A stretch of DNA of 64,000 nt from Ancylostoma caninum (lineage: Eukaryota; Nematoda; Chromadorea; Rhabditida; Ancylostomatidae). Both the position numbers and the translations under genes were made by a program. The stretch is from NCBI GenBank assembly GCA_037903475.1, contig JBAJFG010000468.1, positions 186,001 to 250,000 of the forward strand. The letters run 5' to 3'. The notes beneath the pieces were generated by a model. That model was not told the origin of the DNA. It was given only the letters and a program-made list of their open reading frames with translations, and ran no database searches. This document shows positions 57,006-64,000 of this stretch, piece after piece; positions within the stretch are counted from its first letter, which is position 1, and every line of letters begins with the position of its first letter.

Positions 57006-57137
57006 TTGATAGCCTGCAAGGACTTCAAAATCGATTACGTTATCGAGTCAAGAAAGAAAACGCAGAGGATGTTGATGATTCAAGCTTTCCAGCCGTTCCA
57101 TTCTCCCGACGTTTTCTAAAACAACTAAGCCCCATCA

Positions 57138-58400
57138 TTGCCATCGACGCAAAGTTCCACGATTTCGCCATCAACATACACAAAGTTCTTTGCCGCTTCA
57201 AATACAGAAAAAAATCTTACCCCTGCGCTAAGAGAAGGAATTAGAGAGGTTCGCAATCTAGTAAAATCTGGGCATATACGCGTTTCGACAAGTGATAAGA
57301 GCGGTGAATTTGTCATTCTTCCAAAACAGTTAGATAAAGGAATAACAGAGCTTCATCTCCACAATGAAACACTCTATCGTCCGTCCTGTGAGGAAGATTT
57401 CACTAAGCAAAACCGCAAGCTTAATAGAACATGGGTCGAAATAGCAAAGGATGCACTCACCAAACCATCCTTGGTAGCACGCTTAAAGACGGCACCCACG
57501 ATGAAAAACGTTCACAATTTTTTCATGAAATTCTACTCTGGAGGCTACTCTTCCGCCCATAGTACAGAAAAGACAATCTAAAAAGAAAATGATTGCGAGA
57601 AATACTAAGTTGTAATTTGCAAACACATGTCCATTTTTACGAGATCTATTTATTTATTTATTTATTTACTTACTATCTATCTAGATCTGTTTAATGCCAT
57701 CAAATGCCCATGTGGACGAGGTTTATCGTCTGAGATGGGTGCCGCCGTCGAATCCCGCGACGGATCTCCACTATAGGAAAATCCTGATCAATCCCGTATC
57801 AGCTGAGAAACACAGCCGCACACGACCAGAGAGAATGGGGCGGGGCTGAGCATGGCGGGCGCATTTACATTCCAAGTGATGGCACCTTCAACATGAGCAT
57901 AAATGTGAGAAAACTTTTTTCAGCGTGAGTGTTGCCTTTGAAGCTGGAACTGCCAACGTACCCAATTTTGTATCATCTAATAAAGATTCATTAGCCGATG
58001 ATCTTTTCTCAAACGATCCTGTGAGGCCTATCATCAGCTGCGTCTCCATGAACTTGTATGTCCTTTCAACCGGCCAAATCACGGCGCTCCTCCGAGTGCG
58101 CTTGAATTTCACCATATTCCGATCGTCCGGAGAATACTACGTACAAAACAGAGGGCTAGCCATGGGGCAGAGACCAGCTCCTGTTCTCGCAGGAGTTTTC
58201 ATGGAGTAGATCGAAAATCCTGTACTGGTGCACAAGCCAATACTCTACTGCAGATATGTTGACGATTGCTTAGTCATATTTTTTACCCAGGAAGAAATGG
58301 ATGTTTTGAACTGTTGAATGAACAGACGGAGCACATTAAGTTGACCAGGGAGAAACCAAGAGGAAAATGGCTTCCGTTTCTAAAAGTAGAAGTAGGTCTC
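57138..58400 (+). pseudogene. Penelope-like reverse transcriptase (interrupted, broken)
   Basis: 57138-57486 reads FFAASNTEKNLTPALREGIR, IRVSTSDKSGEFVILPKQLD (the DK-GE-V block) and YRPSCEEDFTKQNRKLNRTW, then DALTKPSLVARL, where a TTAA element (57487-57937) breaks it. After that come LPTYPILYHLIKIH in one frame and DPVRPIISCV in the next. A deletion then joins SCV to MNLYV, skipping the SFDV catalytic segment. Then RSSGEYYVQNRGLAMGQRPA (the GLAMG block) and YCRYVDDCLVIF with the YVDD box (58253-58275). A TAG at 58207 and a frameshift near 58310 follow. Confidence 0.9.
57487..57937. mobile_element. TTAA-flanked miniature element, copy 5 (inside Penelope reverse transcriptase)
   Basis: Left flank TTAA at 57483-57486; the right flank is TTGA, one change from TTAA. 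Left end AGACGGCACCCACGATGAAA, right end GTGAGTGTTGCCT. The interior matches copy 3 (34164-34588), including CGTATCAGCTGAGAAACACA and GCATGGCGGGCGCATTT. A (TTTA)n run lies at 57648-57671. Taking out the element and one flank lets the reverse transcriptase frame run from VARL into LPTYPILYHL. Confidence 0.85.
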
Positions 58401-58499
58401 CGCGGGGGCAGTTACAAAACAAGATGATTCCAAAAGCTTAGCAATAAAAACATCACTGTCCTCTGCAGCTCTTCTCCTATTAGGATAAAAGTTTCTGTA

Positions 58500-58760
58500 G
58501 TGCGCAATATGTTCCACACCGCAAGTAGTGTTTGCTCTGGCATGGAAGAAAAACGAGAATCTATCCAACTTGCCCGATCGAGCCGAATCAAAGCGTCACA
58601 AAGAGACCCTTTTCAGCAAGCAGCGCGGTATTACTCCGCAGGAAAAGATCCTCTTATGCATTCCGTTCATATCAGACAAAATGAGCAGGTTCATACCCGT
58701 CTGCTTGAAAAAGTCTGGTTTAGACTGTTTGGTGAACCTCTAGGACATCTCACCCGATAA
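58500..58760 (+). pseudogene. Penelope-like element, region between polymerase and endonuclease
   Basis: Reads RNMFHTASSVCSGMEEKRES then, after a frame change, IPFISDKMSRFIPVCLKKSG and LDCLVNL. This stretch is conserved in nematode Penelope-like proteins between the thumb and the GIY-YIG domain. Two overlapping frames alternate, showing at least one frameshift. Confidence 0.75.
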
Positions 58761-58789
58761 CCTGAAACGCCTATTGGTAAGAAATCGCG

Positions 58790-59570
58790 AAATCGCCTCC
58801 AAGATCGCCTCTACTCCACACCGAATTGTATCATATGTCCATCAAGCAGAGAAGGAGGTTGTATGATTTCTGGAACCGTGTACCAGATAACATGCAAACT
58901 CGACAATTACATGGGTGAATCAGCGCGACCCTTAAAGGCAGCACGAGTCGAAATCCTCGACTCGGACCTGAGCTGCGAACCCTAAAGTAGGCGACGCGCA
59001 CATCAGGAATCTGCAAGGAACACACATAGTAACGACTTACCTGGAGAAAACGGCGAACTGCCGTCGCGTGCACGCCCGGTCGGCCAGTGCTTCGGAGGGC
59101 CCGACGCGCCAGCTTACACATTTAAACGCATGCGAGCTGCTACCGATTCCCTTTCTCCGTGCTGGGACCCATTTGCGCACGCAGGGCGCCGCCGGAATAC
59201 TCGTCCGCGCACGGAAGGCAGCATCGCGTTTTCCCGGCTTTCTCGGGTGTTCCACGCGATTTCACCACCGGATATGAGCAATACACCCCCAAGAACCCCA
59301 AAATCCGGCGAAATCACAAACACGATGGTTTCGACGGGTGCTGCCTTTAAGTCTCAGAATCAAAGAGCACTTAGATGGAAAACGAAACTCCCGTAAATCA
59401 GCACCATTAGGGGCACATCGGCTGAGCAGGGATAACGGCAACCAAGTAAGAATACTAGCTCACGAAACTGTAATAGAAACACGCAAGACAACTGAAGCTT
59501 TCTAGATGAAATCCAGATGGTCGCAAATGAACCGAAAGGATGAATGTCTGGCAACTCGCTACTACTAAGT
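58790..59570 (+). pseudogene. GIY-YIG endonuclease domain of the Penelope-like element
   Basis: 58790-58932 reads RLQDRLYSTPNCIICPSSRE then GGCMISGTVYQITC and YMGESARP, giving a Cys-rich lead and the GTVY...YMG form of the GIY-YIG signature. A TTAA element (58936-59346) interrupts it. From 59351 it continues LRIKEHLDGKRNSRKSAPLG, RILAHETVIETRKTTEAF and MNRKDECLA, with a TAG near 59505 in place of Trp. This domain nicks target DNA for retrotransposition. If the insert and one TTAA are taken out, the frame is continuous across the junction. Confidence 0.9.
58936..59346. mobile_element. TTAA-flanked miniature element, copy 6 (inside GIY-YIG domain)
   Basis: TTAA lies at 58932-58935 and 59347-59350. 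Left end AGGCAGCACGAGTCGAAATC, right end GACGGGTGCTGCCT. The left arm resembles copies 2 and 4. It interrupts the Penelope endonuclease between ARP and LRIKEH, so it is younger than the Penelope insertion. Confidence 0.92.
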
Positions 59571-59651
59571 TGTGATTGGCTAGTAGTGCAACGACCGAAG
59601 GTTAGTACTAGCATTGCGGTCTTTCTGCTGATTGAGAAATAAGCGCGTTTT

Positions 59652-59805
59652 GCTTGATCTGCTGATGCACTTGGTCTGGTAGAGTCCACGAATTGTGTAT
59701 CCCTTTCAGGCCTTGAAGAATGCGAATTAAGGCGAAACATTGGCCGGGAAGGAATAAAAAACTTCACCAATCCCGGATATTGTTAAACAGAAGATTTCAT
59801 GCGAA
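59652..59805 (+). repeat. Penelope-like element, downstream terminal repeat
   Basis: Begins CTTGATCTGCTGATGCACTT and ends near AGATTTCATGCGAATG. Directly repeated relative to 56189-56355. Carries a slightly decayed form of the hammerhead-like core. Confidence 0.82.
59712..59738 (+). ncRNA. Hammerhead-ribozyme-like core (downstream repeat, degraded)
   Basis: TTGAAGA replaces the expected CTGANGA box, losing its first C. It is followed by TGC, GAATTAA and GGC, so stem II is weakened, and then GAAAC. The comparison with the upstream repeat shows which bases have drifted. It is not expected to be active. Confidence 0.4.
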
Positions 59806-60289
59806 TGTTTAGCAAGTAATAATAATGAAAAGCTATATTTAAGAATAGGTCTGGTAGGAACCAGATCACCGCGATAGAATGGGCGACGGTAGCGAAGACT
59901 AGCGAGATTCTTTTTATGAGCACCATTTTATTTTAAGGACTGTAGACAAAGCAGCAAGAAATGCCCATATTGGAACAGCCGACACACATATGAGAGACAG
60001 CGCGGCTAGAAACCAGACACCCATATAACTGATATCACAAGCGTAGTCTGGCGATTATCAGTACCTATCAGAAGCCGCTACATCTGTCCATAATCACTTT
60101 CGTTCATTCATCACCGCCCGCCCTGAGTGATTGTGAGCACAGCGCATTACATAACGCTACATTTTATCACCATGGATTCCAATCTCTAAAACTTCTTCTG
60201 CCTTGCCATTCTGTTTTTCCCCACGTAGAGCTGTTCCCCCAATGTTTGTTCTGGACTTTAAACTTACTTACTTATATGCTTAGATGGTA
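59806..60289. other. Nothing recognised
   Basis: No gene, RNA or bounded repeat was supported between the Penelope-like element and the LINE fragment at 60290. Confidence 0.3.
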
Positions 60290-60475
60290 CGTCGTCACTT
60301 GTCGTGCGGGCCCAGGCATCCATTCAATTCGTTCACGCGCCACTGTCATCCAGGAGCATCGTAGACAACGGTAGCGAAAGTTCTGATTCGTTTCCAGCTG
60401 AGCGTTCAGTTGGTCCATCCGTACTTTGAACACATCGGCCCATATCGTTAGTGGTCTCCCTCTAGGTCATTTCGT
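60290..60475 (-). pseudogene. 3' end fragment of a second RTE family (C-terminal tail)
   Basis: On the minus strand: PRGRPLTIWADVFKVRMDQL, NAQLETNQNFRYRCLRCSWM, TVARERIEWMP. This is the C-terminal GRPP-x-RW-x-D-x-F...W-x-x-x-ARER-x-W tail of RTE-type reverse transcriptases. It differs clearly from the tail of copies A and B (RTTGRPPARWSDFF), so it is a different lineage. 5'-truncated, as is usual for LINE insertions. Confidence 0.8.
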
Positions 60476-60694
60476 TTCTCTTGGGGTTCATTCCAAAAAT
60501 TTTCTTTTGTCCTTCTATCGTGTGGGGGTTTTTTTTCAGAATGTAGGTATTCTAGTGGCTCGGTGTTTACGTAAATGAGAAGCTGTGAAGTATGAAAAGT
60601 GCCACTTCTTTGCTTTACTTTAGAGCAGACCTATTCTGAAAAATTCAGACAAAAAGGCAACTGTGGAGCCATTGTGGAGGACTCAGATCCGATC

Positions 60695-60955
60695 CGATCG
60701 AGCAGGACGCAACATGGCTGCGAGCGGGTACCGGTATAGCGGGCGGTAGTCACGGTTGTCGCAACCTCGCACGGTTATCGTGACCCGCTCGCACGGTATT
60801 GCGGCCTATCCGCTGTTGTAGCGCCCGCTCGCAAGGGAAAATTCCGTGCGAGCGGGTCACGACAATCGTGCGAGCGGGCTGCGAAAACCAAGCGAGCGGG
60901 CCGTGACATGGCTGCGACCCGCACTACCGGGGCACGGCACTTTTGTCTGAGCAGG
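60695..60955. repeat. GC-rich repeat with CGAGCGGG motif in both orientations
   Basis: The word GCGAGCGGG and its complement CCCGCTCGC occur at least eight times in 260 bp, with CACGGTT-TCG and GTGACCCGCTCG inverted against GAGCGGGTCACGAC. The ends, ACATGGCTGCGAGCGGGTAC and GTGACATGGCTGCGACCCGC, are partly alike. Possibly a foldback element related in style to 48656-49066. Confidence 0.65.
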
Positions 60956-61476
60956 GGATCATCGTCTGATTAAAATAGTGACAAGTAGCCTTATGCTTTT
61001 GACGTTGAAGGAAAGCCTACACCATGCGTTGCTTAGTAAGAATGCTTGATGCTCTTACCATAGCACGTAACAGTTTCATGGGCAGTTTTTCGGCCCAAAA
61101 CCGGCGTAAGACGTAAAACGTAAGACGAATGGCCAAAAATGGGCGGAAAACGTTAAATTCGCACACCACTGATCTAGACTGCCTGCAAAAAAAGTCGGTA
61201 GCTTCGGAAAACCATTAATTGCTCGCGGCTCTCTTTTCCAGCTTGACTATTTTTTATTAATGCTCGTAGCATGAGAAATAAAACATACCTCATTCAAATA
61301 TCTTCATTTCTTCATATCCATGCATAACCCTGACCTATTTTTTGTGTTAGAAACATGGTTCTTTTTCTAAATTTCCGATTCAGAAGTTATAGATGGAATC
61401 TTTGTTGGGACCACTGGATTTGTATAGAGTAGAGTGTTAAATAACTGTTTATTTGCACACTATTAAATCCGCCCCA

Positions 61477-61580
61477 GTTCACGCCGCGAAAGGTTCCCTG
61501 ATTTGGATACAGTCCAGAATATAGCAGATGCCGGTTTATGTCCTTGTCAGTTCACGCCTCGAAGGGTTCCCTGACTCAGA
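61477..61580. repeat. Local 34-bp direct duplication
   Basis: CAGTTCACGCCGCGAAAGGT-TCCCTGA (61477) and CAGTTCACGCCTCGAAGGGT-TCCCTGA (61548) are near-identical, 71 bp apart. The second lies at the start of a 95-codon open frame (61538-61825), which contains CKRCGRDCPRC, a zinc-binding-like Cys cluster. That frame is not otherwise recognised and ends at the mariner insertion. Confidence 0.45.
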
Positions 61581-61830
61581 CCACGGCAATCGGCGACGTG
61601 GACGATGGTGACGATAAGTCGAATGAAAAGATCCTAGATCTGAGCATTCAGGGCCTCTCATGCAAAAGATGTGGGCGTGATTGCCCTAGATGCTCATATC
61701 TGTACAACAGATACTACTTCGGAGTGATAACTGCCAGGGGTATCTACACAAGTGCTATCTTAAATATGACCTGGCGGTTTACAAGTACCTATCGTAAGCA
61801 GCATGAATCATCCATGAGAGAATAATATTA

Positions 61831-62631
61831 GGGTGGTCAGAAAGTCTTGAGCCGATTTTTTTAAAAGTTCCAGAACTTTTGATTATTGATCGATACTCAT
61901 GACCTACCATGTGGTAATCGTAGACCAAACTCGGGGCTTCTCCATAGTTGGCATATATAGCCGGATTGGCTTTCCTAACTCTAATTACGACGTCAATTCC
62001 AAAAGAGGTCCTCCTACCCAAGATCAGTTTTTCCTTCATTGACCACACCGAAAGGAGTTTTTGGAATAACTAATTACTGAAGATGAGAGTTGTGTCCTCT
62101 ACGATTCCAACATACATCTTGCCATGTGGCTCCGTCGAGCAGAAGATCCACCAAATCGCATCCCCACCCAAACAAGTGTTTCCTGTGCTACCTCTGGAAT
62201 TCGCCAGGAATGTCGTATTATAAGCTGCTCCTGCAAACATACAGGGTCATCAGTAAAGCATACGCCAATCAGTTCCGGAAGGTTGCGGATGCTGTTCGAA
62301 AAAAACGGCCAAGATGAGTTTTTTGTACGCCTACGTCATGGTGACGCTAGGCCCCATTTTGCTTAAGGGACCCCTGAAAAATAGGAGGAGCTGGGTTGGG
62401 ACACGCTTCCCCACTTACCGTATTCTCCTGACGTTGCCACTTTCTTAGCCAGGCATTCCTGGCTAAGAAAAAATTCACCAAAGGGAGAGGGGAAACGCTG
62501 ACCGGCCCATTAGGTGGGACACAGCATTGACTAACTGTGGCTATTATATTGTTGAGCAAATTCCACTGTGGGCTGAGTAATAAAATAAAGCGCAAAAAAG
62601 TCCAAAACGGCTCAAGACTTTCTGACCACCC
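61831..62631 (+). mobile_element. Mariner element, internally deleted (801 bp)
   Basis: Perfectly matched ends GGGTGGTCAGAAAGTCTTGA (left) and its complement (right, ending TGACCACCC), each flanked by TA (61829-61830 and 62632-62633). Interior frames give mariner transposase: LITEDESCVLYDSNIHLAMW then LRRAEDPPNRIPT (62078-62170), YYKLLLQTYRVISKAYANQF then VADAVRKKRP (62213-62313), and HGDARPHFA (62336-62362). Full mariners are about 1.3 kb, so the 5' coding part is largely gone, and the frame shifts twice. Confidence 0.9.
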
Positions 62632-62784
62632 TAATACAATTCCAGGACAGAAGAGAAAGTTTGGCGTTTCTTGTCTTGCGAAACACTCTATAATAATCAA
62701 GGAAGAATCTACTGCTACAAGTATGAAATCAGACTTTCTGTGTCTCGATACCTTTACTGTTTACTCATGTTGAACAACTCTTTA

Positions 62785-63550
62785 CAACCCTTCAACTCTT
62801 AACATCGACGCCAATTGAACCAATTCCAAGTCGTCAAACCCGTGCCACCACTCACTTCTCAACTTCTTTTCTAGCTGTGGTCTCATACAAAACGTCTTCA
62901 TACCTACTTGCTAACCTTCACTCTCGATGTTATCTTTACATTCTCCCTCATCAAAAAGGTCTGCGACTTTCCCCCACTGAGCACCTCTGATCATAATGTC
63001 ATCATTTTCGATCTTGTAACCGAATATGCGATAGTTCCAGGATTACCTATGCCTGACTATTACAGGGCGAATCATGCTAGCTTGTTCTCTCACCTCTACG
63101 AAAATAAATGGTGGGATGTGTTCCAGAATGACAGTACCGTTGATCATCCATGAAAATGCTGCATGGTTGTATAACCTAGCTTTTCTAAGTTGGTTCCCTT
63201 TCATACTCCAAGGCATGCCCAACTACCATGAACACATTTAGAAACTTCTCTGGCCCAAACGACGCATTTGTTCAATATACTTTAAAATCCTCTTTTGAAT
63301 GTTTATTAAAACAGTTTGTAGTGTTCTAAACTTCCATATCATAAGATCCCACTCAAACCACGAGAAACGATTGGCCAGCGGCATGAAGTCGTCTCTCTCT
63401 CATGTTCGTTTTAAAGTTGATTGCACTGCTCCCCCTCCTGCAATTGAGAGTCTTGACCAGAAATTTAGTTTCCGAGACAAAGAAAAAGCAGACGCCCTGT
63501 TCAATATTTTGCCAGAGTGTTCACATCATCTTACTTCCACGAATCTGTGA
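62785..63550 (+). pseudogene. CR1-like LINE endonuclease and linker fragment (broken)
   Basis: Words in order: SSNPCHHSLLNFFSSCGLIQ and NVFIPTC near 62825-62910; DVIFTFSLIKKVCDFPPLST then SDHNVIIFDL (the SDH block of the endonuclease) at 62926-63020; YYRANHASLFSHLYENKWWD and VFQND; then HEKRLASGMKSSLSHVRFKV and SLDQKFSFRDKEKADALFNI leading toward the polymerase. Stops and shifts throughout. It differs in sequence from the LINE at 31870-35390 but is of the same general type. Confidence 0.75.
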
Positions 63551-63885
63551 CAACTTAAATTGATGGCAGCGACTCTAGTGCATTTCCTGCTATCATATAT
63601 ACAGTCTGGTTGCGCAGAGATGGCACCTGGGTCGAGTTTGTCCGCAATCACGACCTCGTTCCGAAGTTGACCAAATAATCTAATTTTTACACTTTTTTGA
63701 TATGTATGTGGTGTGATTCCTTCCACTCTGATGTTTCCCCCACTGCCATTTAGTAAAATCTTCTCCAAGACGCATTCTGCGGACAAAGTCGTAACTGCAG
63801 ACAAAGTCACCTCAGGTGCCATCTTTGGGCTAACAGACCATACATTTCCTCGTATCATCCTTATATCAGGTTGTTGCGAAATCAA
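63526..63885 (-). CDS. Unrecognised 119-codon open frame
   Basis: Reads MISQQPDIRMIRGNVWSVSP, KMAPEVTLSAVTTLSAECVL, SGGNIRVEGITPHTYQKSVK, IRLFGQLRNEVVIADKLDPG and IYDSRKCTRVAAINL. The residue mix looks like a soluble protein and it is the only long frame here, but I know no family for it. It may be part of another mobile element on the minus strand, or an exon running off the window edge. Confidence 0.3.
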   Translation of the reverse strand: MISQQPDIRMIRGNVWSVSPKMAPEVTLSAVTTLSAECVLEKILLNGSGGNIRVEGITPHTYQKSVKIRLFGQLRNEVVIADKLDPGAISAQPDCIYDSRKCTRVAAINLSCHRFVEVR

Positions 63886-64000
63886 TTGCCGTTTTGGGGT
63901 ATGCTCACTTGAACCTTTCTCTTCTGCCCAATTTGAGCAACTTCAGCCCAATTTATGTGACCTCCTGATAGGGTTTTTCCTCCTCTTTCGAATGCTCCTT

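Larger units (their letters stand above)
56189..59805 (+). mobile_element. Penelope-like retroelement with GIY-YIG endonuclease and terminal repeats
   Basis: A 3.6-kb element: a terminal repeat (56189-56355), an N-terminal region, reverse transcriptase, a GIY-YIG endonuclease, and a second terminal repeat in direct orientation (59652-59805). The two repeats share GATCTGCTGATGCA, CGAATTGTGTA, GAAGAA-GCGAATTAA and GGAATAAAAAA. Such paired direct repeats are characteristic of Penelope-like elements. Two TTAA-flanked miniature elements are inserted (57487-57937 and 58936-59346). Several stops and one deletion in the reverse transcriptase make it inactive. Confidence 0.9.

Noticed and set aside
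61831..62050. 89-codon minus-strand frame in the mariner
   Set aside because: The transposase remnants are on the plus strand; this frame has no match.

Overview
This window looks like nuclear DNA of a parasitic nematode, most likely a clade V strongylid such as a hookworm. The evidence is two host genes made of short exons with nematode-style introns (some only about 50-60 bp), RTE-type and CR1-type LINEs, a nematode-type Penelope-like element, and a very dense load of mariner, Tc1, hAT and TTAA-flanked miniature elements. No bacterial operons, rRNA genes or CRISPR arrays were seen. The species assignment is an inference; no taxonomic search was possible.

Host genes. (1) A Twinkle-type mitochondrial DNA helicase lies on the plus strand. 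Its TOPRIM-like N-terminal exons are at 2286-2818 and its RecA/DnaB-like helicase exons at 9014-10524. The roughly 6 kb between them carries decayed RTE remnants, a (TA)n tract and a miniature element. (2) A soluble guanylate cyclase (H-NOX, HNOBA and cyclase domains; gcy-31 to gcy-37 family) lies on the plus strand, with exons from 37808 to about 54839. Its introns are full of insertions: foldback elements, a TTAA miniature element, a processed citrate synthase pseudogene on the opposite strand, and an almost full-length RTE retrotransposon (50946-54172) in the last large intron. I reconstructed 14 exons whose phases agree.

Mobile DNA. 13.3-16.7 kb holds an RTE copy on the minus strand, homologous to the one in the cyclase intron. 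26.0-28.3 kb is a decayed Ty3/Gypsy pol gene on the minus strand. 31.9-35.4 kb is a decayed CR1-like LINE split by two TTAA elements and a possible tRNA-derived SINE. 35.7-37.0 kb is a decayed Tc1-like transposon. 56.2-59.8 kb is a Penelope-like element with a GIY-YIG endonuclease, terminal direct repeats that carry a hammerhead-ribozyme-like core, and two TTAA elements inserted in its coding region. 61.8-62.6 kb is an internally deleted mariner. 62.8-63.6 kb is a second CR1-like fragment.

The most informative non-gene signal is a family of 0.42-0.46 kb elements that begin AGGCAGC and end GCTGCCT, flanked by TTAA duplications (six copies plus a lone end). In one case, removing the element and one TTAA restores the Penelope endonuclease frame without a seam. 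This is strong internal evidence for a piggyBac-like target site. The other notable signal is the hammerhead-like core in both Penelope terminal repeats. Nothing here is clearly a new protein system; the novelty lies in the nested elements and their structures.
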